Source of the DNA: UBA6398 sp963660485
GTDB taxonomy: Bacteria; Bacteroidota; Bacteroidia; Bacteroidales; Bacteroidaceae
Direction: 5' to 3'
Assembly: GCA_963660485.1 (NCBI GenBank)
Contig: CAVKYH010000009.1
Coordinates: 13,042 to 77,041, forward strand
DNA: 64,000 nucleotides
Part shown: positions 43,687 to 52,086 of the stretch, in pieces
Numbering within the stretch: the stretch's first letter is position 1
Layout of the letters: each line of letters opens with the position of its first letter
Made by a program: the position numbers and the translations under genes
Notes under the pieces: generated by a model
What the model saw: only the letters and a program-made list of their open reading frames with translations
Databases searched by the model: none
What the model was told of the DNA's origin: nothing

Positions 43687-43707
43687 CAAGTTTTATTTGT
43701 AGTTTTG
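43677..43707 (+). promoter_or_regulatory. Putative cdd promoter (TTGT-N19-TAGTTTTG)
   Basis: TAGTTTTG (43700-43707) fits TAnnTTTG. A TTGT, part of the family C element, sits 19 bases upstream, so the repeat may supply the -33 contact. Confidence 0.5.
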
Positions 43708-43760
43708 CACCACATTTTCCGCCATCAACATTTACTGTCAACCCAAGAAAACTACGGCTT

Positions 43761-44240
43761 ATGGAAAAACTGAACATAGAGATAAATGTAAGCATATTGC
43801 AAATCGATGAACTCACTCCCAGTCAGCGCAAACTCGTGGAGAGTTCACGCAAAGCCTGCGACAAGAGTTATTCCCCCTACTCCAAATTTGCAGTTGGCGC
43901 TGCCCTGGAATTGGACAACGGAGAAATGCTGTGGGCAAACAATCAAGAGAACGCCGCTTACCCGTCGGGCTTGTGCGCCGAACGAAGTCTGCTTTTTTAT
44001 GCCAAGGCAAACCACCCCGACAATGTAATATTGCGTATGGCAATAAGCGCAAAGAACAACGGCGAGATTGTAGAGAAACCCGTAGCGCCGTGCGGGACAT
44101 GCCGGCAAGTTTTATTGGAAACGGCAAACCGCCAAACTACTCCTATAGAAATAATATTGGCAGGAAAAGACAGAGTGTATATAATAAATGACGTGAAAGA
44201 CCTGCTTCCGTTGCGTTTCGACGCAGATGATTTGAAGTAG
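43761..44240 (+). CDS. cdd: Cytidine deaminase
   Basis: A 159-residue zinc enzyme deaminating cytidine and deoxycytidine to uridine forms. It has YSPYSKFAVGAAL, the catalytic CAERS and the zinc-ligand PCGTCRQ, with NQENAAYPSGL between. The homotetrameric short form is indicated by length. The start is the ATG at 43761 after a promoter box; an upstream in-frame ATG-like codon would add residues unlike the family. Confidence 0.95.
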   Translation: MEKLNIEINVSILQIDELTPSQRKLVESSRKACDKSYSPYSKFAVGAALELDNGEMLWANNQENAAYPSGLCAERSLLFYAKANHPDNVILRMAISAKNNGEIVEKPVAPCGTCRQVLLETANRQTTPIEIILAGKDRVYIINDVKDLLPLRFDADDLK

Positions 44241-44290
44241 ACGGCATTTTGGTACACTTTTTGCAATTACATATAAAACATTTTACCGAA

Positions 44291-44869
44291 ATGAGCAAAG
44301 ACAAAGAAAATATCAAGAAATCTGCAGACGTTAACGAAAAAACTCAGCAGGATACAGAAGAAACAGTTGACACCCAAGAGCAAACTCAAGAGGACAACAC
44401 CGAAGAAACAACCGAAGAGGACAAAACCAAGCAGTATGAGGAGCAAATAGCCGAGCTTAAAGACAAATATCTGCGCCAGGCTGCCGAGTTTGACAACTAT
44501 CGCAAACGCATAATAAAGGAGAAAAGCGAACTCATATTAAACGGAGGAGAAAACGTAATCAACTCCCTGCTACCGGTGATTGACGATTTTGAAAGAGCAT
44601 TGGTCAACATGGAAAAATCAGAAGACACGGAAACCTTGAAGACTGGCGTTGAACTCATTTACCAAAAGTTGCTGAAAGCTTTGGAGGCTAACGGACTGAA
44701 AGCAATAGAAACAAACAACGCAGACTTTGACACCGACTTTCACGAAGCAGTTGCCATGATTCCTGCACCAAGCGACGATTTCAAAGGAAAGGTCGTGGAC
44801 TGTGTGCAAAAGGGCTACAAACTTAACGACAAGATTATCCGCCACGCAAAAGTGGCTGTGGGACAATAA
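44291..44869 (+). CDS. grpE: Nucleotide exchange factor GrpE
   Basis: A 192-residue DnaK co-chaperone that releases ADP. A long acidic, Glu/Thr/Gln-rich N-terminal region (about 1-55) precedes the coiled coil with KYLRQAAEFDNYRKR, then LLPVIDDFERAL and the C-terminal beta domain with NADFDTDFHEAVAMI and VVDCVQKGYKLNDKIIRHAKVAVG. The start ATG 44291 gives the usual highly charged N-terminus. dnaJ follows by 33 bases. Confidence 0.96.
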   Translation: MSKDKENIKKSADVNEKTQQDTEETVDTQEQTQEDNTEETTEEDKTKQYEEQIAELKDKYLRQAAEFDNYRKRIIKEKSELILNGGENVINSLLPVIDDFERALVNMEKSEDTETLKTGVELIYQKLLKALEANGLKAIETNNADFDTDFHEAVAMIPAPSDDFKGKVVDCVQKGYKLNDKIIRHAKVAVGQ

Positions 44870-44902
44870 AGGCGGGATATAAAACGCTATTACAACATCA
44901 TC

Positions 44903-46057
44903 ATGGCAGAAGAAAAAGACTACTATAAAATATTAGGCGTAGAACGCAGCGCGACAGCCGACGAAATAAAATCGGCATACAAGAAAATGGCTATCAAATA
45001 TCACCCCGACAGAAATCCGGGCGATAAAGAAGCCGAAGAAAAGTTTAAGCAAGCAGCCGAAGCATACGACGTGCTTCGTGATCCTGACCGACGTTCGCGC
45101 TACGACCAGTTTGGAGCCGCAGGAGTAAACGGCGAAGGTTTTGGAGGCTTTGGAGGAAGCGGCGGAATGGACATGGGCGACATTTTCTCCATGTTTGGTG
45201 ATATTTTCGGAGGATTTAACGGCTTTGGAGGCTTTGGCGGAAACAGCGCGTCAGCCCAACGCTCGCAGGGAGGCAATCTGCGTTTGAGAGTGAAGCTTAC
45301 ACTTGAAGAAATCTCTACCGGAGTAACAAAGAAGTTCAAGCTAAAAAAATATATCACCTGTCCGGAATGCGGCGGAAGCGGTGCAGAAAAAGGCTCGTCG
45401 GCGGAAACTTGTCCCACATGCCACGGACAAGGACATGTATTGCACCAACAACGCACCATTCTCGGAATAATGCAAACCCAAACCGTTTGTCCTACCTGCC
45501 ATGGCGAAGGAAAAATAATCAAGAACAAGTGTAATCACTGCAATGGCGAGGGTGTGGTAAAAGATGATGAGGTTGTAGAAGTAAACATACCTGCCGGAGT
45601 TTCTGAAGGAATGATTGTAAACGTTCCGGGAAAAGGAAACGCAGGACGACACGGCGGAATCAACGGAGACTTACAGGTTATAATCGAGGAGATACCCCAC
45701 CAAACTTTTATCAGAGACGAGAATGATCTTGTATACAACCTTTTGCTTACAGTTCCGCAGGCTGCTTTGGGCGACACAGTGGACATTCCTACGCTCGACG
45801 GCAAGACTAAAATCACTATCAAGCCAGGCACACAACCCGGCAAGGTTTTGCGTTTGCGCGGAAAAGGTCTGCCTGCAATCAAGGGCTACGGCAGCGGCGT
45901 CGGTGATTTAATTGTAAATGTCAGCGTGTACATTCCCGAAAATTTGACCAAAGAAGAGAAAAACGCATTGGAATCTTTGCGCAACAGCGAGAATTTACAG
46001 CCCGACAAGAAGGTGAAAGAAACGATTTTCCAAAAGTTCCGCGCCCTGTTTGATTAG
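44903..46057 (+). CDS. dnaJ: Chaperone DnaJ
   Basis: A 384-residue type I Hsp40. The J domain (about 5-70) has HPD at 34-36; a Gly/Phe-rich stretch with GGFGGSGGMDMGDIFSMFGDIFGGF follows (about 73-115). Four CxxCxGxG-type zinc motifs (CPECGGSG, CPTCHGQG, CPTCHGEG, CNHCNGEG) lie at about 153-220, and the substrate-binding C-terminal domains follow. It stimulates DnaK ATPase and delivers unfolded proteins. It sits between grpE and folC in one unit; dnaK is elsewhere. Confidence 0.97.
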   Translation: MAEEKDYYKILGVERSATADEIKSAYKKMAIKYHPDRNPGDKEAEEKFKQAAEAYDVLRDPDRRSRYDQFGAAGVNGEGFGGFGGSGGMDMGDIFSMFGDIFGGFNGFGGFGGNSASAQRSQGGNLRLRVKLTLEEISTGVTKKFKLKKYITCPECGGSGAEKGSSAETCPTCHGQGHVLHQQRTILGIMQTQTVCPTCHGEGKIIKNKCNHCNGEGVVKDDEVVEVNIPAGVSEGMIVNVPGKGNAGRHGGINGDLQVIIEEIPHQTFIRDENDLVYNLLLTVPQAALGDTVDIPTLDGKTKITIKPGTQPGKVLRLRGKGLPAIKGYGSGVGDLIVNVSVYIPENLTKEEKNALESLRNSENLQPDKKVKETIFQKFRALFD

Positions 46058-46068
46058 GCGAAATACTT

Positions 46069-47349
46069 ATGAACTACGAGGAAACTTTAGAATACTTGTA
46101 CACTGCAGCGCCCTTGTTCCAGAATATCGGAGCAGGGGCGTATAAGGAAGGTCTCTACAACACGCGGGCTCTTGACGAGCACTTTAATCATCCGCACACT
46201 CATTACAAAACAATCCATATTGCCGGCACAAACGGCAAAGGATCATGCGCCCACACCATCGCAGCCGTGTTGCAGGCGGCTGGATATAGGACGGGGCTTT
46301 ACACATCTCCCCACTTGGTGGATTTCCGTGAGAGAATACGCGTAAACGGCGAGATGATACCCAAACAGGAAGTGATTGATTTCGTAGAAAACGAGCGCGC
46401 GTTTTTCGAACCTCTCTACCCGTCGTTTTTTGAACTGACCACGGCTTTGGCATTTGCCTGGTTTGCAAAACAGAAAGTCGACATCGCCGTAATCGAAGTG
46501 GGATTGGGCGGACGGCTTGACTGCACAAACATAATTAGCCCCATTCTTTCAATAATTACAAACATCAGTTTCGACCACACACAGTTTCTCGGCAATACGC
46601 TTAGGGATATAGCCGGAGAAAAAGCTGGTATCATCAAAAGCGGCACGCCTGTGGTGATAGGAGAAACCGTGAAGGAAACGCGCCCCGTGTTTGAAGAAAC
46701 GGCAACATCGAAGCACGCTCCCATAATATTTGCCGAAGAAAATCCGATAGTGGAATCCGTATGCCATAAATACGACGGAATGGATATCACAACCAACATC
46801 GGCATCGCCCCACTCCATTACGAACTCGGCGGAGACTATCAGGCGAAAAACGCAAACACTATTCTATGGGCTGTGAGCGAGTTGCGAAAATCGGGCTTGA
46901 AGATTGATAATAACGATATCGTTACCGGATTTGGCAAGGTAAAAGAATTTACGGGCTTGCGCGGACGTTGGGAAATCATCTCCCGAAATCCTATAGTCAT
47001 AATGGACACCGGGCACAACCCCGGCGGACTTGCCTACAACATGAACCAACTTGCAAGCATGAAAGCCCCACACAAGCGCATCGTCATAGGAATGGTTTCG
47101 GACAAAGACGTATCTGGTTCGCTCAACCTCATGCCAAAAGATGCCATATACTATTTCACGAAAGCCTCGGTGAAACGTGCGCTCAATGAAAACCTGCTTT
47201 GCGAAAAGGCTAAGGCTTCCGGGTTGCACGGCACGAGTTATCCCACCGTGGCAGAGGCATACAATGCGGCACAAAGCGAGGCTTCGCCCGAAGACATTAT
47301 ATATATAGGCGGAAGCAACTTTGTGATTGCCGATTTTCTGAACGGATAA
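46069..47349 (+). CDS. folC: Folylpolyglutamate synthase / dihydrofolate synthase
   Basis: A 426-residue Mur-ligase-like enzyme adding glutamate to dihydropteroate and folates. The P-loop is GTNGKGSCAHT, followed by GLYTSPHLVDFRERI, EVGLGGRLDCTN, ITNISFDHTQFLG, IAGEKAGIIK and the late MDTGHNPGGL and GSNFVIADFL. It is 11 bases after dnaJ, an uncommon but plausible operon neighbour. A hairpin terminator follows. Confidence 0.94.
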   Translation: MNYEETLEYLYTAAPLFQNIGAGAYKEGLYNTRALDEHFNHPHTHYKTIHIAGTNGKGSCAHTIAAVLQAAGYRTGLYTSPHLVDFRERIRVNGEMIPKQEVIDFVENERAFFEPLYPSFFELTTALAFAWFAKQKVDIAVIEVGLGGRLDCTNIISPILSIITNISFDHTQFLGNTLRDIAGEKAGIIKSGTPVVIGETVKETRPVFEETATSKHAPIIFAEENPIVESVCHKYDGMDITTNIGIAPLHYELGGDYQAKNANTILWAVSELRKSGLKIDNNDIVTGFGKVKEFTGLRGRWEIISRNPIVIMDTGHNPGGLAYNMNQLASMKAPHKRIVIGMVSDKDVSGSLNLMPKDAIYYFTKASVKRALNENLLCEKAKASGLHGTSYPTVAEAYNAAQSEASPEDIIYIGGSNFVIADFLNG

Positions 47350-47379
47350 GAAAAACGGCTTACGCTTAGAATAAAAACG

Positions 47380-47414
47380 TCCCTCTATGAAAAACAATCA
47401 TAGAGGGATTTTTC
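47380..47414 (+). terminator. Intrinsic terminator after folC
   Basis: TCCCTCTATG and CATAGAGGGA form a 10-bp stem with a 9-base loop, then a T run. Confidence 0.88.
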
Positions 47415-47502
47415 GTTTTCCACGCCTTTTATTCCCTAACACATATAGCGTTGTTTTTCAACAACATATGCCATCTTAAAAAATAAAGCATTTTTGCTTT
47501 AA

Positions 47503-47590
47503 ACGACATGGCTTGTAATTTAAACTAGATGCGTTGGAATTTAAATTAGATGCGTCGGAATTTAAATTATGTCTGACATCGTTTTTACGA
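47503..47590. repeat. Family B/C hybrid repeat, four words
   Basis: Words CATGGCTT, GATGCGTT, GATGCGTC and ATGTCTGACATCG are joined by AATTTAAA(C/T)TA linkers at 21-base spacing, closing with CGTTTTTACG. It lies in the convergent folC/pfkA gap; the other bases of 47415-47650 show nothing. Confidence 0.87.
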
Positions 47591-47649
47591 AAAGCGACGT
47601 CATTTTCAGCACATGTTTTATGCATGTAAAAACAACGTTTTTGAGATAC

Positions 47650-47690
47650 AAAAAATCCCCGAAGAAATCATCTCCGGGGACTTTATTTTT
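47650..47690. terminator. Terminator of pfkA (minus), possibly bidirectional
   Basis: TCCCCG and CGGGGA form a stem with a 13-base loop; A/T runs lie on both sides, so on the minus strand it ends in TTTTTT. Confidence 0.75.
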
Positions 47691-47728
47691 AACTCTAAAG
47701 GAATCCACATTTCTGCGGCATATCCAAA

Positions 47729-48709
47729 TCAGATAGACAATTCGTCGAGTACCTTAATCAAAGACTTGTCGATAGGTTTGCGTTTGCCGGCGGCGCTTTT
47801 CAATGGCACATAAACCACCTCGTCGTTCTTTACGCCCACCATCACATTGCGCTGTCCTTCCATAAGAGCATCGATAGCACCAACGCCCACGCGCGAAGCA
47901 AGAATTCGGTCGCGTGCCGAAGGAGAACCGCCGCGCTGCAAATGTCCAAGTATGGAAACACGCACATCAAAGCCGGAATATTCCTTTCTCACACGGTCGG
48001 CATAATACATTGCACCATGACCGTTAGGATTCTCGCTCACTATCACGATACAACTGCGTTTGCTCTTTCTGATTCCCCGTTGCATGAACGTCAACAATTG
48101 GTCTGTGTCGGTAGAATCTTCGGGTATAATCGCCGCTTCTGCGCCCGAAGCAATCGCACTGTTCTGTGCAAGGAAACCAGCATCGCGTCCCATCACTTCT
48201 ACAAAGAATATTCGTTCGTGGGAATTGGCCGTGTCGCGAATCTTGTCCACACATTCCGTAATGGTATTCAACGTAGTGTCGTATCCAATGGTTGCATCTG
48301 TTCCGTAAAGGTCATTGTCAATCGTTCCAGGCAATCCAATGCACGGCACATCGTAGGTCTCGGCAAACTGCGCCGCACCGCTTAACGATCCGTTACCGCC
48401 AATTACAACCAAGGCATCGATATGTTCCTTCTGCAAGGTTTCATACGCCTTTTTATGTCCCTGCGGCGTGGGAAATTCCTTGGAACGCGCCGTTCTCAGG
48501 ATAGTTCCGCCCGTTTGTATGATATTACTTACATCTTCTGTAGTAAACCTTTTTACTTCGTCGTGAATCAGTCCTTCATAACCACGGTATATACCTTTCA
48601 CATGAAAGCCGTTGAAAATTGCGCTTCGCGTTACGGCACGAATTGCAGCGTTCATTCCGGGCGAATCGCCGCCCGATGTCAAAACACCGATTGTTTTAAT
48701 CTTTGTCAT
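47729..48709 (-). CDS. pfkA: ATP-dependent 6-phosphofructokinase
   Basis: A 326-residue glycolytic kinase of the bacterial ATP-PFK group. It has GVLTSGGDSPGMNAAIRA, IQTGGTILRTARS, VVIGGNGSLSGA (ATP site), the catalytic loop LPGTIDNDLYGTD, IFFVEVMGRDAGFLA and ILGHLQRGGSPSARDRILA. The Gly in GGNGS following the second glycine pair fits ATP rather than pyrophosphate use. It lies 12 bases after the NhaD gene, so glycolysis and sodium extrusion are in one message. Confidence 0.95.
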   Translation of the reverse strand: MTKIKTIGVLTSGGDSPGMNAAIRAVTRSAIFNGFHVKGIYRGYEGLIHDEVKRFTTEDVSNIIQTGGTILRTARSKEFPTPQGHKKAYETLQKEHIDALVVIGGNGSLSGAAQFAETYDVPCIGLPGTIDNDLYGTDATIGYDTTLNTITECVDKIRDTANSHERIFFVEVMGRDAGFLAQNSAIASGAEAAIIPEDSTDTDQLLTFMQRGIRKSKRSCIVIVSENPNGHGAMYYADRVRKEYSGFDVRVSILGHLQRGGSPSARDRILASRVGVGAIDALMEGQRNVMVGVKNDEVVYVPLKSAAGKRKPIDKSLIKVLDELSI

Positions 48710-48721
48710 ATCGTATATATA

Positions 48722-50098
48722 TTACAACAACTCTGTTATCAAAATCAAGGCAACTGCTCCAACCGCGCCGCCAACCGCCACGCGAGGAGTGATACGGCGC
48801 AAATACCAAAGCAAAGAGACATTCTCCATGCGCATGAGCATTATGCCGCTCAACGAACCCACTGTAAGCAATGTTCCGCCCACTAGACACGCATAGTTAA
48901 GCAACGGCCAATACGCGCCATTGAATGCAAACGATTCGTAGATGTAGTTCCCGTTTTCAAGACTGCCTGCCATTTGTGTGCTGCTTATTATCACTGCCAC
49001 ACTGTCAAGGAGCATCGACACGGCGCCGCCTATCGTGCTGAGCACATAGGGATTCCCCGTTTTTTCGCAAATCCACTGCGTAAATCCGTCAATTGCCCCC
49101 GTTTCCACACACACTCCCCCCATAAGGGTAAGCCCTATGTAGAAAAGCACTGTCTGTATGTTTTCATATTGCATTGCCACGGGCGAATGTTTCATTATCA
49201 TCTTTCCGCTGTGCATTATTCTAAGATTGAATATCTCGTTCAACACCCAAAGCAGAGAGAGCACACAAAGGGCGCCGACGTATGGCGGGAGCGCGGTGAT
49301 GTTATGAAATGTGGGGATAAACCACAAGCCGCCGATTCCGACAAACACAAGCGTGCATCTTTGCCATGTGCTCAGTGTGGAATCGTCTCCCATAAAGCGC
49401 ACTTCAAACTCCCTGGCCGGCAAACGCTCCGGAAGCATGCGCGAAAGAAGCCAAGTGCATACCGATACCATCAGCAGCGTGGGCAGAGCCATTACCATGG
49501 AATAGGCAGAGGGCGAAATAAATCCTTTGGTCCACAAAGTCAATCCGTTCACGTCGCCAATCACGGTGAGAGCGCCTCCACAACTTGCGGCTATCACTAT
49601 TGCCGAGCCGTAAATCATTCTAAGTTTTGTGCCGTTCACCAATTTATGCATCACAACAAGCATCATTACCGTTGTGGAGAGATTGTCGAGGTTTGCCGAT
49701 ATAACAAATGTGGTAAAAACCAGGAACCAAATCAATTTTGCAGGGTGGCGTGTGCGCAACACGCGGCTTAAAAAATTGAAGCAGCCATTTCCGTTCAACA
49801 CCTCGGTGATACCGAGCGTTGCCAACAGAAAGAGCACCACTTCGCACGCATCTGTGATGTATTTTGAAAAGATGTTTTTCGCCACATAAGCGTTGAACGA
49901 TTTGCCTCCGCCCAACACAAACATCATAAAATCGTCCTGATGTTCCGCTTTTACGTAATAATCTCCCGTGAGCATGTAAAGCAGCCATGCCGCTACTCCT
50001 ACAAAAACCGCCACAGCAGCTTTGTTGATGTGGGTAAAAGCTTCGGTAGCTATAAAAATATAACCGATGATTACTAAAGTAAGAATGATGACGGTCAT
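48722..50098 (-). CDS. nhaD: NhaD-type sodium/proton antiporter
   Basis: A 458-residue inner-membrane protein with about 12 hydrophobic segments of the ion-transporter superfamily. NhaD landmarks are ISANLDNLSTTVMMLVVMHKLV, VIAASCGGALTVIGDVNGLTLW and GGAVSMLLDSVAVIISST near the C-terminus. It expels Na+ (or Li+) for protons at alkaline pH. Start is taken at ATG 50098 (MTVIILTLVIIGYIF). It follows tRNA-Gly with only 77 bases between, and no separate promoter was recognised, so read-through from the tRNA is possible. Confidence 0.9.
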   Translation of the reverse strand: MTVIILTLVIIGYIFIATEAFTHINKAAVAVFVGVAAWLLYMLTGDYYVKAEHQDDFMMFVLGGGKSFNAYVAKNIFSKYITDACEVVLFLLATLGITEVLNGNGCFNFLSRVLRTRHPAKLIWFLVFTTFVISANLDNLSTTVMMLVVMHKLVNGTKLRMIYGSAIVIAASCGGALTVIGDVNGLTLWTKGFISPSAYSMVMALPTLLMVSVCTWLLSRMLPERLPAREFEVRFMGDDSTLSTWQRCTLVFVGIGGLWFIPTFHNITALPPYVGALCVLSLLWVLNEIFNLRIMHSGKMIMKHSPVAMQYENIQTVLFYIGLTLMGGVCVETGAIDGFTQWICEKTGNPYVLSTIGGAVSMLLDSVAVIISSTQMAGSLENGNYIYESFAFNGAYWPLLNYACLVGGTLLTVGSLSGIMLMRMENVSLLWYLRRITPRVAVGGAVGAVALILITELL

Positions 50099-50175
50099 AT
50101 CCGCACGTGGATTCAATAAAACTTATCCTCCTCGCCCCACATCCCGCCTCGCGGGCGAGATATCCGGGCTTGTTG

Positions 50176-50248
50176 AGCGGCAAACGGGGCTCGAACCCGC
50201 GACCTTCGGCTTGGGAAGCCAACGCTCTACCAACTGAGCTATTGCCGC
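50176..50248 (-). tRNA. tRNA-Gly (anticodon CCC)
   Basis: A 73-nt cloverleaf on the minus strand: acceptor GCGGCAA/TTGCCGC, D-arm GCTC/GAGC, anticodon stem-loop with TTCCCAA (CCC, reads GGG), T-arm GCGGG-TTCGAGC-CCCGT. Discriminator T is normal for glycine tRNA. Confidence 0.95.
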
Positions 50249-50261
50249 ATTTCTCTGTATG

Positions 50262-50269
50262 CAAAGGTA
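50262..50269 (-). promoter_or_regulatory. Putative -7 box (TACCTTTG) of tRNA-Gly
   Basis: TACCTTTG on the minus strand fits TAnnTTTG, 14 bases before the mature tRNA end. Confidence 0.6.
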
Positions 50270-50438
50270 AAACTTTTTCGCGAAACAGCCAACTCTGCGC
50301 AAAAATCATGCGGACGTTTTTTGGAAACGACGGCTTGTAGTCAAAAACGACACCATACATTATATATAAGCCCTCCTATTCAACTCGTCCCTCACGCCAC
50401 AAATTTCGCCCCTCTTTTGACGCTGTTTTATCGACACC

Positions 50439-50523
50439 GCATCTCGCAAAAACTCCGGGCCATGTAATTTAAATTAGATGCGTCGGAATTTAAATTTGGT
50501 GGCCCGGAGTTTTTGCGAGATGC
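50439..50523. repeat. Family B element with perfect 23-base inverted ends
   Basis: Arms at 50439-50461 and 50501-50523 are exact reverse complements (they begin GCATCTCGCAAAAACTCC and continue GGGCC). Inside lie AATTTAAATT linkers around the word GATGCGTC. Word order is GGGCCATG, GATGCGTC, GGTGGCCC. An almost identical inverted copy is at 55976-56055. It lies between tRNA-Gly and the sugar cassette; other bases of 50270-50650 show nothing. Confidence 0.93.
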
Positions 50524-50650
50524 CGACTTGTTTTTTTCATCACTCAGCAGCCGTTGCCGTCATGCTTGCGAAATACATTTTTTGCGCCACAAATCAGCAA
50601 CACACCCCATATCTTTTGCATTAAAACGCCGCGTTTCATTCTAAAATTTG

Positions 50651-50658
50651 TAAGTTTG
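50651..50658 (+). promoter_or_regulatory. Putative -7 box (TAAGTTTG) just before the sugar cassette
   Basis: TAAGTTTG fits TAnnTTTG but is only four bases before the ATG at 50663, so the transcript would begin at or near the start codon. No -33 match was found, so this is tentative. Confidence 0.4.
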
Positions 50659-50662
50659 CTTT

Positions 50663-51094
50663 ATGGAATGTAAATCTAACAGTAATTTGCCGGCAGGGTG
50701 CGCTCTTTTGAGGGGCGTAACAATTGGCGATGCCCGTGGAGTGCTGACATTCGTGGAGGGCGGCGAGTTGCCGTTCGACATTAAACGTATGTTCTGGATT
50801 ACCTCGGTTCCGGAAGGCAAGACGCGCGGCGGGCATGCCCATGCCACATGCAGCGAAGCCGTGTTTGCAGTGCAGGGAGCGTTCAGCATGCATCTGAGCG
50901 ACGGGCAAGTGCAAACCACAACAAGAATCTCCGCTCCAAACGAGGGTATACTTGTGCCGGCGGGCATTTGGTGTGATTTGAAAGACTTCACCCCCGACTG
51001 TGTGTGCGTTGTGGCTGCATCGCAGCCCTATGATGCTGACGGATATATAAATACCTATGAAGATTACCTGGGGTATCGGGAAAAACTGAAATGA
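50663..51094 (+). CDS. dTDP-4-oxo-6-deoxyglucose 3,4-ketoisomerase-like cupin (FdtA/QdtA)
   Basis: A 143-residue single-domain cupin. The pattern VTIGDARGVLTFVEGG...LPFDIKRMFWI, then GKTRGGHAHATCSEAVFAVQG, is that of the FdtA/QdtA sugar ketoisomerases that move the keto group of dTDP-4-keto-6-deoxyglucose from C4 to C3; H58 and H60 fit the active site. It begins the cassette and overlaps the next gene by four bases. The FdtB-like aminotransferase two genes later supports this assignment. C-4 stereochemistry (Fuc3N or Qui3N) cannot be decided. Confidence 0.87.
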   Translation: MECKSNSNLPAGCALLRGVTIGDARGVLTFVEGGELPFDIKRMFWITSVPEGKTRGGHAHATCSEAVFAVQGAFSMHLSDGQVQTTTRISAPNEGILVPAGIWCDLKDFTPDCVCVVAASQPYDADGYINTYEDYLGYREKLK

Positions 51095-52086
51095 TAAAAG
51101 CTGTTGCATATAGTCATGAAATGGCAAAGGCATGGAATGAATTTGTCATGCAAAGCAAAAACGGCACGTTTCTTTTTTGCAGAGATTTCATGGACTACCA
51201 TGCCGCACGATTCAATGACGCATCTCTTTTGTTTTTCGACCAATCCAACAGGCTCTGCGGTCTGATTCCAGCCAACTATAATAAGGAATCAAAAACGATT
51301 TTCTCGCACGGCGGACTCACCTACGGGGGACTGGTGGTAAACCACAAGGCAGTGCAAACCATCGTTATGGAAATGCTTGCCGCTGCCGCCGAATATTATT
51401 CGGAAAATCTGGGAGCGGAACAATTGGTTTACAAACCCACTCCTTATATTTACCACTCCCTGCCCGCCGAAGAAGACCTTTACGCACTCTTCAGAGCAGA
51501 AGCGACACTCGCACAACGCTGCGTTTCGTCTGCATTGTGCCCGGCAAACCACCCCAAACAGCGACAAAGCCGAAGAGGAGGCGTTGTGCGCGCCACGAAA
51601 CTTGGAATGAGCGTTGAGGAAGTGGCTTGTGCCCAAAGCGAGGAAGTAAAGGATTTTCACGACATGCTTTCCGAAATACTCCACGACCGGCACAATGTTT
51701 CTCCCGTGCACTCTCTGGAAGAAATGCAACTGCTCATGCAGCGGTTTCCAAAGGAGATAAAACTGTTTGTAACAAAACATCGCGGAAAAGTAATCGCAGG
51801 CTCGTGGGTTTTCATCACACCTCGAGTGGCTCACACCCAATATCTTGCCACCTATGACGAAGGAAAACAATCGGGCGCCGAAGATCTGCTGATCGACTGG
51901 CTCATCTCGGAGCGTTTCAAAAGCATGCCATATTTCGATTTCGGCATATCCACCGAACGCGGCGGCACATTCCTGAACCAAGGACTCATCTTTGAAAAAG
52001 AAGGTTTCGGCGCGCGCTCCGTATGTTACGACACCTACAAACTGAACCTGCAAAAGGCTCTCTACAATCTGAAAGAATCAATATGA
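51091..52086 (+). CDS. GNAT/FemAB-like acyltransferase
   Basis: A 331-residue protein with the FemAB/acetyltransferase-like double GNAT layout. The N-terminal half has GTFLFCRDFMDYHAARFNDAS and FSHGGLTYGGLVV; the C-terminal half has FVTKHRGKVIAGSWVF, LATYDEGKQSGAEDLLIDWLI and FDFGISTERGGTFLNQGLIFEKEGFG. It lies between the ketoisomerase and aminotransferase genes, where the sugar N-acyltransferase (FdtC/QdtC) usually sits. It is not a left-handed beta-helix FdtC, so it may be a replacement that acylates the new amine. That is inference. Confidence 0.75.
   Translation: MIKAVAYSHEMAKAWNEFVMQSKNGTFLFCRDFMDYHAARFNDASLLFFDQSNRLCGLIPANYNKESKTIFSHGGLTYGGLVVNHKAVQTIVMEMLAAAAEYYSENLGAEQLVYKPTPYIYHSLPAEEDLYALFRAEATLAQRCVSSALCPANHPKQRQSRRGGVVRATKLGMSVEEVACAQSEEVKDFHDMLSEILHDRHNVSPVHSLEEMQLLMQRFPKEIKLFVTKHRGKVIAGSWVFITPRVAHTQYLATYDEGKQSGAEDLLIDWLISERFKSMPYFDFGISTERGGTFLNQGLIFEKEGFGARSVCYDTYKLNLQKALYNLKESI

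Noticed and set aside
50439..50523. Insertion sequence or classical MITE
   Set aside because: No transposase and no clear target-site duplication next to the ends; the internal word grammar is unlike known MITEs. Mobility is left open as a hypothesis.
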